From: Pyrenopolyporus hunteri
Lineage: Eukaryota > Ascomycota > Sordariomycetes > Xylariales > Hypoxylaceae
Assembly: GCA_902806595.1 (NCBI GenBank)
Contig: CADCXC010000011.1
Span: 744,001 to 808,000, forward strand
DNA: 64,000 nucleotides
Direction of reading: 5' to 3'
Translations under genes and position numbers: made by a program
Notes under the pieces: model-generated
Databases searched by the model: none
What the model was told of the DNA's origin: nothing
Seen by the model: the letters and a program-made list of their open reading frames with translations, nothing else
Shown: positions 1-13,232 of the stretch, piece after piece
Layout: each line of letters starts with the position of its first letter
Position numbering within the stretch: the stretch's first letter is position 1

Positions 1-102
1 CCCCTCGTGTCCCCCATCCATTGACGTTACGACACGGGACCGCATACTGCTAGTCGACTTTCGCCCGAGGGAAGATGCGTGCTTCCAATCGCTCGGTCCG
101 AC

Positions 103-3100
103 CTACCGACCGGTGTTGGAGAAGGCGCTCTTCACGTCGGCGCGAGGCCACTCAAACAGTACGTCGCCGCTATAAACAGTCGTCGTAATTGTGGAAATTC
201 GGACCTCGACATCTCCATAGAACTTCTCGCAATCGCGGAGGACCCTGTTGACTAAGCCACGACTCAGGCTTGGATCGTCTGCGTCGCCAAAATGTTTCTC
301 GACTCGTTTCCGCAGTGATTCGATACCCTTGCGCACTTCGCGGCCATCGTAGCCGCTAAGCACTTTGTTGAACATACCCTTCGCGTTACTAGGTTGTGCG
401 GCGACGATCGTGGGGCTTTTTCCTGTAGCAAGCTGCGTCTCGATATTTTCGAGGTATTCAAGCAATTTGCCCAGAGGTCGGCGCATAATCGCATTGATAT
501 ACAGGCCCATATGTTCAGCCATTTCACTCGCCGCGGCCTCTTTCCAATCTTCCAATATTTCGAGCCCGTGAGTATCAAGCTCCTCGAGGAAGTGGTTCAT
601 ATTCTCAATAAGCAGAATGTGGTAGTTGAGCGCTTCCTTGTCCTCCGGGTCGGCACCACTACTTGTGAGGGTAGCCGGGTTCTCGCGGGCGATGACCTTG
701 AGGGAATCGAACATCGTCTTAATAATGCGGTCGTATTCCCTGTCTACGGTTCGCCTGACAGAAGAGTTTGTATCAACTGCAGATAGCATATTCTCCACGG
801 CGCCTGAGAAGTGCGGGAAGACTCGCATGAAAGAAATAACGCCCTTGCGCTTGTTTATCTTAACCTTCGTTTCCTCGATTGCACGGATTTGACTCTCGAC
901 AAACTTCGTGAAGCGAGACTCGAGGTTACCATGAAGTTTCTGTAACACGTTATTCAGGAAGTCTTGATTGGACTGTGCTATATCCGCGTGCTTGCGTTCA
1001 AGCGTCGCAAGGATACCAACCCCTTGTCTGTTTTTGGATTAGCCGGGTCGCGTTATATCTGGATTGATTTGGATTCAACACTTACAAGGGATCTTGTGAT
1101 AGTACCCAATCGATAGTGTTCTGCAAATCCTGTTCCAGGAACGAGAATATTGCCTCCATAGCCCGAGTAACTCTTCTAGCTAATTCACGGTCGGGCTCCA
1201 TGAGCCTGTGCCGCTTCAAATCACCGCCCCGCCGATCCCGTGGTTTGGTTGCCGCCACAAGATCCGGGAAGTCGGCTGTTTCCAGAGTAGTGGCGTGGAA
1301 AAAGTCGACGATAAAATTTTGCTCAATCTCTATAAGGGGTATGAGGTCGTCCATCATACCGGCGAATACCTCGTACGGAAGATTACGACCATCCGATATC
1401 TTGTCGAGGCTCGTCTTACTACCCTCACCAAGAGGGCCCCGTAAACTTCTAGCCAAATTCTGACTTCTTTTTACGGTGAGCTTCCTGGCCGCGGTCATCG
1501 TGCCCTCCTGCCGCCTCTCCACCTCAGCAGTGAAGAGAAGCTCGGCTTCATCTCCAGAAGGCTTCCTGGCGTTCCGCTTCCAGGATTCGATGATATCTTT
1601 AAACCTTGATTTGTATAGTGGTAGGTTTTTCTCCTGATAAACTTGTAGGCAGCGATTCCAACCTTCGAGGTCTACTTCCCTGGCATAAAGAACCAAGGGG
1701 CTATAGCGCCATAGCAAGTCTCGCCCGACGTCATGATGTCCGGGATCAACTTTCTTCGATAAAGCTCCATCGGCGGCATCTCTGATTTCCTGGGATGCTT
1801 TGTCGAATTGTCGAGACATGAAAGCAATGAATCGTTGTAGGAATGTTATGCTCTCCGAGCGATACATCTCCTTTTTCTCCTGTACAATCCGCATTTTACC
1901 GTAGTCGGTGTTCAGCGTAGAAAGTTGACCGCTAGCATCCTCGCTCTTCCGGAGCTCCGACCCGGCAGCGGAGGAGTCAATTTTCATCATCGCTTTGTAT
2001 AGGGTCACGAGCGCGGTCTCTATTTCTTCCAGACCCGAGGTGGTCTCGAGGGGTGCTACCGTAAGGGCCCGCAAATCCTCGGATGTAATGGCGCACGTGT
2101 CTAGTAGCGATTCCAACTCTTTCCTAAGGAGTTTCTGGTTCGCTGCCTGTACCTGTAGGCCCTGTCCCTGAGCTTCGATGTATGCAATATCATCAGACAG
2201 AGTCTGAACGACAGTTAGTAACATAAAACTGGGGCGTTTAGGCCACACTTACAGATAACTCCACGCTATAGAGAGTCAGAAGGTTATCAAGTTCGTCGCA
2301 TTCTGCTATAGCAACATCAAGCCCTTTTTTTATCGCTTCGACTCTGTCGTCTTCCTCTTGGAATCGTACGACCCAGCCCCCGGCCTGCGCCTTATTGAGT
2401 TCACGATCAATATCGAGTTTCATCTCTTCAAAGTTACGACTGCGCATCTGTTCACCCGGTACCCATCCGAAATGATCCAGCCACCTCGCGAATTCCGAGG
2501 TCCTATCAATGAACACGGCAGTGTCGACGCCTAAAGCAGATAAGTATTTTGTATCATTACTGATTGCAGTGAGGCGCCGAGGGGGGTCTTCCTTTCGACC
2601 CGCCTCTGCGCTCTTCCTCCCATTTTCTTTAGCAGGAGCGTGTAAACTAGGCGGCCGACTGGAGCCAGGTACTGTGACCTTCACTTCGGGGACAGCAGAA
2701 CCTTTATCAAGAGGTTTCTTCTCAAGCTCTGGAGGTTTGAGCGTTTCAGGCTTGGGTTCTGGACGGGGTGGCGCCGGAACAACGCCTGTTATTCCATCTG
2801 GACCATCGACGTTACTCTTATTTTGCGCTTCTCGTAATCGTTCGCCCGCCCCGCCGGGGCGCGGCTTGAAGGCGGACGCGGCCGAAGCTGCTTTCCATAG
2901 AGCTCCAGCTAGATCACGATGGGATTTTTGTTTGATCATAGGTCCCAATCCCGGGCGCGTGTCCTCTTCTACTGGCGAACCGGCCGTGGGCGTTTCCGGT
3001 GCCGACGTTCCCGTAATCGACGCGGATGGCGTGCTACTGGCGTTGGCTATTGGGCTAGATGGGGGGTCAGGAGGGGGTTGAACAGGCTGAACAGGCTGAG

Positions 3101-4474
3101 CAGGCTGAGTAGGCACTTGAGCAGGCGCTGGTTTCCCCGCGGTTGGGCTAGCATCCATTCGGCTGGTAACGGAATTCTTTCGGGGGGACATGCGGTCAGT
3201 ATTTCTCGGTGGCGGCTCCCTTCGTATGGCCTGACTCATCAACGGAGCCGGTACCAGATCGTTGTCCGTGATTTCGTTCGGTCTTGTTGGATCCATCGGG
3301 GGCCGTTTCCTATCCGGTAAATCCATTTGGGAAGATGATTCAGATGGATCGCCAAATCTACCTAGCGCGCCGGGCCCCGGCATACCACCCCTCGACCGCG
3401 GAGGTATACTCGCGGAATCATCGCTCCTCGTTGTGGAAATTGAAGCTGCTACGGAGTCCTGGCTCTTATTATTGCCTGCTAACCTACGTAAAGCGGCGGC
3501 CTGGCTTCCCGCGCGGGCAGAATCCGCACCGGATTGTGGTGCCGGCGAGGCAGTTCTATTTGGGGGAACTAGGTTGCGCGCCGGTGATCCAGGGGGTTGG
3601 CTGGGGCGGAAGGGTTGGATTCCGCCAATAATATTCCCAGGGTTGATTTTGTTCGGTGGAGGGGCCGTGTCAGGTTGAGACTGTATGTTAGGTCGGGAGG
3701 TCTTAGGCTCCAATCGTGGGGGAGTAGCGACAGGTCTTAAAGGAGGAGGAGGCGTAGGAGTAGGCGTAGGTCCGGCTCGGAAAGAGAGGTTAGATTCGGA
3801 AGCGGGTGGTCGACCTGGCGGCAACCTTCGGGATCCTAGGACTTGTTCCAACTCCCGAGCATCGAAGCCTCTCAGTTCAGGTATGCTCCCACCGGTATAC
3901 TTCCCGTAGATCTTGATCAAGCTGGCAATAAAGAACTTCTTCTCCTTGTCAGCCTGGGCCTGCCAGTAGTATGGCTTCCCGATATTGACGACGAATCCGG
4001 TCTCGCCAGCCCATTCTCGTTTCTGGGGATCGCAGGTTGGTCCCGTAAAAGACTCGATCGCGCTCAGGTCGTTCAGGTCCCAGGTCTTGCCGATGGAGAA
4101 GGATCCGTTTGCGTTCTCCTTGGACTTGTGCATGCGCACCCGGCCCGACTTTCGCACTGCCACGATGATGACTCGGGGTTTCTCGGCCTGTGCTCTCGCT
4201 TCAGGTGGCGGCGGGGAGGACGGGTGAGAGGAATACTCTGTGATTCTAATGTGGGTGATGTAGGTTTCGAGTACTACACGGGAGCACAGTATACGTCAGC
4301 GCCCGGTACGGGTGGTAAAGCACAGGCGGCGGAGATCCGATTCTTACTGGATCCGTCAACATCCTTCTTGTTGAAGCAGCTGTCGACAATGCGCCTCTTC
4401 TCCTCCTCGAACCTCTCGGATCTGTTAGTATCACGGCTATAGCCGGGCCCGCCGTTCTGGCGCGGGTGATCCAT
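103..4474 (-). CDS. sec3: Exocyst complex component Sec3
   Basis: Subunit of the exocyst, which tethers secretory vesicles to the plasma membrane at hyphal tips. Four exons: 4474-4348, 4273-2253, 2203-1086 and 1027-103, with introns of 74, 49 and 58 bp; together 1396 codons plus stop. The N-terminal part (about residues 43-160) holds the PH-like phosphoinositide/Rho-binding region, recognisable from ETYITHIRITEY and KSGRVRMHKSKENANGSFSI. A long Pro/Ser-rich, disordered linker follows to about residue 600. The last ~750 residues are the helical Sec3 C-terminal domain (for example TLSDDIAYIEAQGQG, and KLHGNLESRFTKFVESQIRA near the end). The first exon was chosen because splicing at 4348/4273 restores the conserved frame (DGSILETYITHI). 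Length and domain order are normal for filamentous fungi. Convergent or divergent partners give no extra clue; this is a conserved housekeeping gene at the window edge. Confidence 0.95.
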
Positions 4475-5319
4475 CGTTAAGGGAGTATATCGTGTGACGA
4501 GTTCATGAATGTAGACGGTCGAGGGGGAGTCGCGGAGGATCAGGGATCATCTTCGTCTCCGTTCAATATATCTCGATAGGTGTCCCACACGGGTTACGCG
4601 ACCAAGCCCGTGATATGCCTAGTCAATTGATCGGGTCCGCAGCTACGAAAGCTAACCTAGGAAGCGCGAAAGGTAGTTGGTGATGGGCGGGATGAGTGAG
4701 GGTTGCTTGAATGAGGGAACGTTTTGGTCATGTACTTGTACAAATTCGTGTCTCAAGGAGTTTGAGGCCAAAGCGTCTTTTGGGCTGGTTGCTTCCTTGG
4801 CAATTTAGCGTTTGATAAGCTAACCTTACTGGTGTACGGAGGTACGTACCTATCTCCCTTTTTCAACTCCAGTCCCCCCATACCATTGATCCCGGTCCCG
4901 ACAAGAGTACCTGACCTTAGGTAAGTTACGGGCCCTTAATCAGCAGAATACCTACCTGGTAGGTACCATGTACAACTATCAGGTACATCGTATTATCGAT
5001 AAGCAGACAGACACCTGCAGGCCCCACTCCATCTTTATCCAAGTTCTCAATTTCAATTCAAGTTTGTTTGACTCTGTTTCTCTTCCACAACTTCCCAACT
5101 CATAAGAAGACGGTATATTCAAAGCCGGTTTCATAAAACTCCAGTATTACAAAACGTTCACGAAGAAATATCATACATAGGTACCAGCCCACTACTGACT
5201 TCCACACATTGTCTTGAACCGGCATAACTTTGAAGACTCTGATATAATTATCAAGTAGGCAGTACGATAGCCGCCGCGAGTGGGTGTGCTATCTATGTGC
5301 TTACGAAAAATGACGCCTT
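4475..5319. other. Intergenic, sec3 upstream region
   Basis: Non-coding stretch containing the sec3 promoter and the 3' side of the S58 peptidase gene. CT-rich and CA-rich tracts lie near 5030-5100. An imperfect palindrome of the TAGGTACC family sits near 4949-4968. No gene seen. Confidence 0.6.
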
Positions 5320-6589
5320 TTAATTATACTTTTCCATGATCTCTTTGACCTTTTGAAGAGGCAGTGCGTCAATCTTATGTCCCTTGTTTCCTACCATTGT
5401 CTCAGCCATACACAGAGCGTTGTATATCGACTCTTCGGTGGCGTCTGCAGCAGCCTCGAATAGCCCATTAATCGAGGTATCGTCAACAATCTCGACTGGG
5501 AGCGGTGTTGGTTTGAATGGGTCGACATCCCTCCGCTCCATCGATATCGACTGAACTGGGATCTCGTTGCCCGTCGAGAAAGCCAAGAAGATATCGCCGG
5601 ATGGGTTATGGCCATAACCCCCCACTCTCGACAGTCCCACAGTCGCTCTTTTAGCAAGCCTCTGGAGCTGAACGGGGTGTAGTGGTGCATCCGTCGCGAT
5701 GATAACGATGATGCTTCCATCCTTCCTATTCTTCTCCTTTTCCAGCGCTTCCCACGCCATTTTTATTGCCGGGTTCTCCTTGGCGGCCTCGTCAGCCTCC
5801 CGGGCCAGGACTCTCCCCACCGGCACGCCCGCGATGCGGAAATGTTGTGGCCGGCCATAGTTAGCCTGCACTAACACACCAACAGTATACGTCTTCGGCT
5901 GACCTTGGCTATCGAGCCCTTCAACAACCCTGCTGCTGCTACCAGTGCCACCCTTGAAGTAATGGCAGATCACTGTGACAATTCTCTTCTTAGAAACTCG
6001 AAGGCGTTTGAAGATAGTTCGAAGGTTACTTACTTCCCGTCCCTCCGCCGACATTACCTTCCCTCACGCGATCGCTCGATGCATTTTCGAGGCCCTTCAC
6101 AATATGCTCGGGCTTCACCACAAATTGAGTAAGGTCGTTCAAATATCCATCAAAAGTCTCCGCAACTACAGGTAGGAGAAACCAGTCGGCATTTCCCTTG
6201 GCTACCTCTTGGGATTTGATGGTATATTCGTAGATACCCTGGTATGCAGCGCCTACAGCGAACGAGTTCGTGATGACAATAGGAGAATGTAGCAGGCCTG
6301 TCTCGTTGATCCAATGGCTCCCGGTCATTTCGCCAGAACCGTTAAAACTGAATATTCCCGCATAACAGGCTTTGTAGAACCAATTATCTCGAGGCAGAAT
6401 ACTTGTAACACCAGTGTTCACAGCGCCGTTGTCGGCAAAGATCTCCTGAGTGTGGACCTTGACCCCGGGGACATCAGTCAGCGAATTGAGGGGGCCTGGT
6501 TTCCAGTATCCGAGGTGCAAATCGGGTACGAGATCCCGGAGTCGCATTCGAGGCTCACTTCCAGCTGTTGTTTCCGAAGTCGACGACAT
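5320..6589 (-). CDS. Peptidase family S58 (DmpA-type) aminopeptidase
   Basis: Likely L-aminopeptidase/D-amidase-esterase of the DmpA (S58) family, self-processing Ntn-hydrolase-fold enzymes that release N-terminal residues from peptides, amides or esters. Two exons, 6589-6034 and 5972-5320, with a 61-bp intron (donor GTAAGT, acceptor CACAG); 402 aa. The join restores the family motif EGNVGGGTGMICHYFKGG. The expected autoproteolysis site Gly-Ser lies in KDGSIIVIIATDAP, which makes Ser272 the predicted nucleophile after cleavage. SRVGGYG downstream is also typical. The N-terminus has RLRDLVPDLHLGYWKPGPLNSLTDVPGV, the usual S58 opening, so the start is well supported. No signal peptide is visible, suggesting a cytosolic enzyme. 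It is divergently placed from the transhydrogenase gene, about 0.86 kb apart. Confidence 0.92.
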
Positions 6590-7451
6590 AGTAGGTGAAT
6601 GTCAGCGGGATCTATTTCGATCGTTTTTATTGATATTATTGTTTCTTCCGGCTCCCGGCCTTTCTACATAATTAACGCTGGGTTCAATCAACGAGCCCCT
6701 TTTATAATAGAGGTATACCTCTCCCCTTGACGTTGATAGCTCATATTCTTTTCTATCTTCTCCGGTGACTCACGCCGGTGGTCAACGAATTATAGATGAT
6801 CAATAAATACAAGCTAGTTCTTCCTCGATGCGGAAGGCCAATGTCGGGTTGAATCCTGGACAGATTCAAGATCCCAGCAGCCTTTGCTTTCTAGGGTGGG
6901 ATCGGTGGAAATGCCATGCACACTACGCACACCACGACCCAAGAGGTGCAGTGAACTAACTTCACCAAGAATGAGAACCGTAAGTCTAGTTTCACTCGGA
7001 CGGTTGATAAAGATGAAGCCTAATTACACACAACAGATCTCTACCTTTAGGTGCCTAGGTAGGTAGCTAAGCCAGGAACTAACCTAGATGAACTCAGTTA
7101 ACATTGAACCGAGCCTCTCCCTCTCCCCACGATGCGGAGACAATTTATTATTACCGGCTCTTGAATCGGTCACAAGGCCAGTTCCCCCACAGCGGGACAC
7201 TCTGCAACGAGCCCTACCCCACACCGTTCTCTACCTTTGTCCCTTGGTTGGAGGCGCTCGTCATGCAGCTCTCCAGTAGATCTTATCCGATCCCTCGACG
7301 TTAAATAGGGAGCTACTTCATCCCAGGATCAGCGACAACAGCGTACCCAGCTACGACTTGACACCGCGCATCATCTTGCTGGCCAATTAGCAGTAGCTCG
7401 CGTTCTAGAACACCTAAATCCCGGGCCATTAGGAGTTCACGTACTTGGAAT
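6590..7451. promoter_or_regulatory. Divergent promoter region, S58 peptidase / transhydrogenase
   Basis: About 860 bp between two divergent start regions, so both promoters must lie here (inference from layout). The short ORFs inside show no family similarity. No defined operator could be recognised. Confidence 0.45.
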
Positions 7452-9134
7452 ATGGTTGCCGCAGTTCGAGTAGCGCCGAGCGTGAGTTCTAGAGTTCCAA
7501 CCCCGAGCCGGACGTGTGTGCTGATGAGTCGAATAAGGCTGCTTCGAGAGCAGTCAGCCTACTGCGGACTGTCCAATATGCTCATCCACCCAATTGCCCA
7601 TGTCATTCGAACCCGGGCCACCACCATCACCATGCAAGACCCCAAATCGATGCGTACGCCCAGCATGCTCACCGGCGCATTGGGAAACGCGGCTTCGCTA
7701 CTCCGATAGATCCTTCTCAGCAGAAAGAGTATGCATTTGAGATGGCCGCGTCGTCGATCCGATTTGGCCCCGGCGTTACCCAGGAAGTCGGCATGGATTT
7801 CAAGAATATGGGCGCTAAACGCGTCTGTGTTGTGACCGATTCGACCGTACGAAAACTCACTGCTGTCAAGCAGGTAGAGGAAGCTCTCTCACGGGAAGGA
7901 ATCAAGTATGAGATATTTGACAAGGTGCGGGTGGAGCCGAAGGATAGTTCGTACGTCGCCGCTAAATCTCGCCTCTAATATTGGGCTTAACTTACTCGAA
8001 TGTAGTGTAAAGGAGGCCATTGCCTTTGCTAAACCATATCAACCCGATGCCTATCTTGCTGTGGGTGGCGGCTCGGTGATCGACACAGCCAAGTTGATGA
8101 ACCTCTACACCGAGTATCCCGAAGCCGATTTTCTTGATTTTGTGAATGCGCCGCTGGGTAAAGGGCGGCCTATTGAGAAGAAACTGAGGCCTCTTATCGC
8201 CATTCCCACCACAGCTGGCACGGGTAGCGAAACAACGGGAACGGCAATTTTCGACCTTGTGGAGAAAAAAGCTAAAACTGGAATTGCGCACCGTAACCTA
8301 AAGCCGACTCTCGGAATATGTGATCCGCTTAACACAAGAACGATGCCTTCGGCAGTGAAGGCAAGCTCCGGGCTAGACGTCCTCTGCCACTCTCTAGAGT
8401 CATGGACAGCTATTCCATTCAACGAGAGGATACCGCGGCCATCGAATCCGATTTTAAGACCCGCCTACCAAGGTGCGAATCCTATTAGTGATATATTTTC
8501 TCTGAACGCACTTCGCAGTACTGTCAAGTACTTGCCAAGGGCAGTTAAAGATCCCGAAGATTACGAAGCCCAGAGTGAGATGCTCCTCGCAGCTACGCTC
8601 GCTGGTGTTGGTTTTGGGAATGCTGGGGTCCACCTCTGTCACGGTATGAAATATAATCGTCTCCTCAGAAGTCGAGGGTAAGACGCGGACTAACGAAGCG
8701 CCTTAGGAATGTCATATCCCATTTCCGGACAAAATCCCGGATACAAACACGCAGGATACGAGGTTACGACGCCAATCATTCCTCATGGCGTTTCAGTCGC
8801 CGTGTCCGCACCCGCAGTCTTCCGGTTCACCGGGCCATCAAACCCCGAGCGTCATCTCGCGGCCGCAGAAGCATTCGGCGTGGATATAACGGGCGTGAAG
8901 CGCGAGGATGCGGGGCAGGTCCTAGCCGACGCCATTACGGAGTTCCTAGCTGGTCTAGGAGATCAACCCAAGGGATTAAAAGAGCTCGGCTTTGACTCGA
9001 GCCATATTGACGCTCTTGTAGAGGGCACAATACCCCAAGCCAGGGTGTTAATGTTAGCGCCCGGCCTTGCTAAAGAACTCGAACAGGAGAGGGATCAGTT
9101 AAGGAGACTTTTCGAAGACGCTCTAGTACATTGA
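7452..9134 (+). CDS. Hydroxyacid-oxoacid transhydrogenase, mitochondrial (iron-containing ADH family)
   Basis: Fe-dependent group III alcohol dehydrogenase of the HOT/ADHFE1 type, which couples oxidation of 4-hydroxybutyrate to reduction of 2-oxoglutarate in mitochondria. Secure exons end at 7950, then 8006-8643 and 8707-9134; intron acceptors GTAG and TTAG restore DSSVKEA and CHGMSYPISG. Visible motifs: VGGGSVIDTAK (nucleotide binding), TTAGTGSETT, and metal-site segments GLDVLCHSLES, NAGVHLCHGMS and IIPHGVS with their His residues. The N-terminus is uncertain: the frame starting before SLLRTVQYAHP has no ATG, so a short first exon is required. ATG 7452 with a donor near 7514 and acceptor at 7557 would fit in frame; the stronger-looking donor GTGAGT at 7482 does not. 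The leader (Arg-rich, ending GKRGFATP) looks like a mitochondrial presequence. A CPCHSNPGHHHHH cluster lies in it. Confidence 0.9.
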
Positions 9135-11015
9135 AAATAGACGCTGATTATTATATGATATGGAGAAGATTTCAGCCACCCAATATGTGCGGCGCCGCAA
9201 TTTTAATGACGTTTATTGCGGCCGCGTTTGCTCACCCCGTTGTTGATTGGCTCGTGGACCTAGGTCACAATCATGCATTCCACTATGCGAGAGGCCGTTG
9301 TAATATTGGAAAGTCCACACATTGAAATCATGAAACTACACGCTACATATATTAGAGAAAAAATATATATGCCGTATGAATAACCTCTCTCGGATTTATA
9401 GAGCATATAAGGCAATATCCACTTAAGGAAAACGCGACTCCGAATCCAACCGAATGCAACTATAGTTGACATAGTTAATGCTTTGAATACAGGCGCTGGT
9501 GTCGGTTACCCGCACATCACACGATCTTGAGTTTCGGTTTAACATGTCTAGGGGCCACAAAACCGCAAGCGACTCTGGGAAACCTAGCTGTCGCGGAATC
9601 TTTATGTTACGGGACGATATTACTCTGGCTATCCGTTACTCACTATATAATAGATCTACATCGACTAACTGGAGCGCGCACACGATATCCCGCACTTAGC
9701 ATGACGATTAATGCGTGCCGTTAGGTACCGCCTTAAGTGCGACGATCCCATGGTGCAGCCGCGGCACTTTATAGACCGGGGAGGATATCCGCGCGTCGCT
9801 CGGAATACTGTGGGCACATCTATCAATCTCGCAGAACTCCCGTCATGCGTTGCAGCATGGCGTCGGGGGTCAGCCCCGAAAACCCAAGAGCCGAGCCTTA
9901 ACGAGTCCCACCTAAGCCAATCAACGACCTCGGACCGAAGTCTTCGGGCCTACAGACTCGCATTGATGAGACGGGATAGTGGTATTGAGATTGAATAGTT
10001 AACGAGGGATATGTTGGTTTCGCCTTTGGCTCTAATCCGCGTTGTCTTCTCCCTTGACCGTCTAGGAGGTATATGCGGTTAGGTAGGTCCTTAGTCCTGA
10101 GAGAATGAATGGCCCGCAGAATGGAAAACCCACGAGCCGATATTCCGGAGCTATATGCGGCTGACAGCCCACGGGCGAGGTTCACCTTGGAACTTTGCCG
10201 CTACAGAGCATGGCCTTAATCTAAATCCCGCTGGGATGGCATTAAATCAGGTTCGAGCTAGCATACTAAGGGATATCAAAGTCGAGGCGGGTTAGGCTTT
10301 CAGCTGTGGCACCGCGCGCATGGCGCTCGGTCCTGGCCCAAGTATGAGAGCCCGGGGCTCATCGCAATCCTAGCACCAATTCCCATACCTATTATACAGC
10401 GTATTTTTGATCACGACCCAGGGACATCTTACATATCTAGGTACATATGTGTTTTCGATACCACCCTTCAAGTCCCGCGCATCAGTATGGGAATGCTATA
10501 GAACACAGAAACGCGTGCCGGTTCCCATTGTCCCCTGCTCGCTCCTCTACATAAGTGCTTATATGTATCTGCATCTGGTAAGAGGCGATTATCGCTACAC
10601 GAGTATCGCAGACCCGCACCCACTCACGAAGACGAATGTATGGCCGAGATGTTCGCCAAGGCAATGGAAGCGAACCACTCCCGGGGTGCCTTGGCGTCTA
10701 GAACCCGATCTTATTCTCAGAGTGTTACCCCTACCTAACCCATTCAGTGGTGTCGCTAACAGGAGAGGACGCTCTCTGAAAGTGGCACAGCATATCGCTT
10801 TTGGGGGTGACGGAGGCATTCGGTCCGCCATCCCTTTCGGTACTTGCTGCTTTGGGGATGCTGGGGTTGAAATTGGGGAACCAGGGTCCTCCGCGAAGAG
10901 GAATAAAATCATCACCATGTCCGGGTCGTGGCAGGTAATCGCGTCGAACCCCTTCACCTAGCTCCTATTCTCCGACACGTGAAAACCGACTCTTCGCAGC
11001 CGAAGGTCGAAAGCC
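9135..11015. other. Intergenic, no gene recognised
   Basis: About 1.9 kb with only short, overlapping frames on both strands (for example around 10407-10961). None matches a known family or shows splice-supported extension. The last part presumably holds the sugar transporter promoter. Confidence 0.55.
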
Positions 11016-13232
11016 ATGGAAGAAAAAGAAACCAACGTCGGAGGCGTCCTGGTGTCTCACGAACATGTCGCCGTCGAGGAGGGCACCGGCGTGACGGCAA
11101 ACGCCACGGGGGCTAAGGCCAAGACCGTCCACAACGTAAGCTCTTATCTCGTCTTACGAAGAGCGCGATGCCCATTCGCTCGTTGCGTGCGACAGTAGAT
11201 GTGTCTAACCAGGTGCCAGGCCGACCTCTACGCAGCTATTCAAGAAACCAAGATCGATTACAAGAGTAGAAATTCGATACATCTTTATTGTATGTCTCTA
11301 GATGGGTGCCTTATCCTTTATTAAGTTACTAATTTCTTGTAGTTTCCGTCTTCACTGCGTTTTGCTGCGCCTGTGCCAATGGATACGATGGTAAGCGCGA
11401 ATACGCGAGTTCCTGACTACCGATACGTGCTGATGGGTGCTGGAATATAGGATCTCTCCTTACTGGCGTCGTCGCCATGGACCACTTCCAGAACACTTTC
11501 CACAGCGGAAAAACCGGTACCCTCGTTGCCATTATGTTCTCCTTATATACCGTGTTGGTTCCCTATAAGCAACATCGTATATCGTCGCTTATAGACTGAC
11601 TTGGCCATAGTGGTGCGATGGTCGGTTCTCCATTCGGTGCCATTATCTCCGATAAATTTGGCCGCCGGATTGGCATGTTCAGCGGTGCTATCGTCATTAT
11701 CGTCGGTATGATCATTGTATCAACTGCATCCGTACTTGCGCAATTCGTCGTTGGTCGCTTTGTCCTTGGGTTTGGAATCGCAATCGTGACTGTTGCCGCC
11801 CCTTCATATGCAGTCGAGATCTCGCCTCCCCATTGGCGAGGCCGCGCCACTGGTACGATAAGTCCTTATTCCAAATTATTCGGCTGGTATCTCTCATGCT
11901 AACACTCTCACGATAGGCTTTTATAATTGTGGCTGGTTCGGAGGTTCTATCCCGGCCGCCGCGGTCGTCTACGGCTGCAACAAGATCGACAACGATTACT
12001 CCTGGAGGATCCCGTTGATCGCACAGGCGGTTGCTTGTGTATTCGTCATCTTCGCTGTTTGGTTTATCCCCGAGTCTCCTCGATTCCTCATTGCCAACGG
12101 TCGCGAGGAGGAGGCCATTAACTTCCTAGCCAAGTATCACGGGAACGGAGATCGGACTTCTAGGCTCGTAGTGCTCGAAATCAACGAGATGAAGGAAAAT
12201 ATTCGTCAGGATGGTATTGATAAGAGGCCCTGGGATTGTATGTCTGGCCCTTTCTTCTTCCCATAACCCGGGATTTCCGCGAGGACGCGACTAATTATCG
12301 ATAGACCGTCCCTTCGTTTATTCCCATAGTGGACGCTGGCGGATCGCTCAGGTCCTGATGATCTCCATCTTCGGGCAATTCTCCGGTAATGGTTTGGGTT
12401 ACTTCAACACGACTATCTTCGAGATCATCGGAGTCTCGTCTGTCGAACAACAGCTAGCCTATAACTTACTCAACTCCGTACTCTCCGCCGTCGGCGCTTT
12501 GACTGCCGTCGCTTTGACGGACACTATGCCTCGACGAAAAGTCCTGGTTATAGGAACATTGGGTTCGTAGCCTATGCCTTGCTTGAGTATCGTCCAATTT
12601 GACTAACGCCGTACGTCTCTACGCAGCTTGCGCCGCAGCTCTGGCCACTAATTCTGGCCTCTCTGCCGCCCTCGATGCTCAGGGAGACAACATCCAAGAC
12701 TCCTATGCTAGGGGCGCACTGGCATCCTACTTCTTATTCAACATAATATTCTCCTTTACTTATACGCCCCTCCAAGGTGTGATTCCTACCGAAGCTTTGG
12801 AGACCACTACGCGAGCCAAGGGTCTTGCCCTTTCCAGCGTCATCGTCTACGCTGTGGGTTTTATCAACCAGTTTGCTGGCCCTATCGCTCTAGGAAACAT
12901 TCAGTACAGGTATATTTATGTAAGCTTCCCAGTACCCTAGTTGAAAAAGGAGAGCGTTAACGTAAATGCATAGGTATTCGTTGGGTGGGACGTTGTTGAA
13001 GCGATACTCTGGTATCTGTTCGGGTTCGTAGACCGAATCATAGCACACACTCATAATAAGTACTAATTCGTGTCGCAGTGTTGAATCCCAAGGTCGAACC
13101 CTCGAGCAGCTTGAATGGGTGTATAACCAGCCCAATCCAGTAAAGGCCTCGCTTAAGGTTGATAAAGTCATCGTTCAAGCAGATGGCAAGGTCACAGAGA
13201 AAGTAGTCACAAGCAACACAGGTGATGCTTGA
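11016..13232 (+). CDS. MFS sugar transporter (hexose/lactose permease-like)
   Basis: Major facilitator superfamily sugar:proton symporter of the plasma membrane. Ten exons: 11016-11135, 11220-11289, 11343-11390, 11451-11553, 11611-11852, 11917-12237, 12305-12562, 12627-12919, 12974-13023 and 13079-13232; 552 aa. All junctions agree in phase; the donor at 11554 (GTTGGT) is the weakest. Family signs: CACANGYDGSLLTGVVAMDHF in the first membrane segment, DKFGRRIG in the loop between helices 2 and 3, the helix-6 loop PESPRFLIANGREEEA, and ESQGRTLEQLEWVY (PESKGRTLEE-type) after the last helix. The N-terminal tail (METHIONINE-Glu-Glu-rich) and C-terminal tail are cytosolic. The sequence resembles the fungal lactose-permease/hexose branch, but the substrate cannot be fixed from sequence. 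Confidence 0.93.

Noticed and set aside
2509..4442. Several long plus-strand frames opposite sec3
   Set aside because: They are antisense shadows of the Pro/Ser-rich linker of sec3, with Arg/Gly-rich artefact composition.
10407..10961. Overlapping frames on both strands upstream of the sugar transporter
   Set aside because: No recognised family, no splice-supported extension, and they overlap each other.
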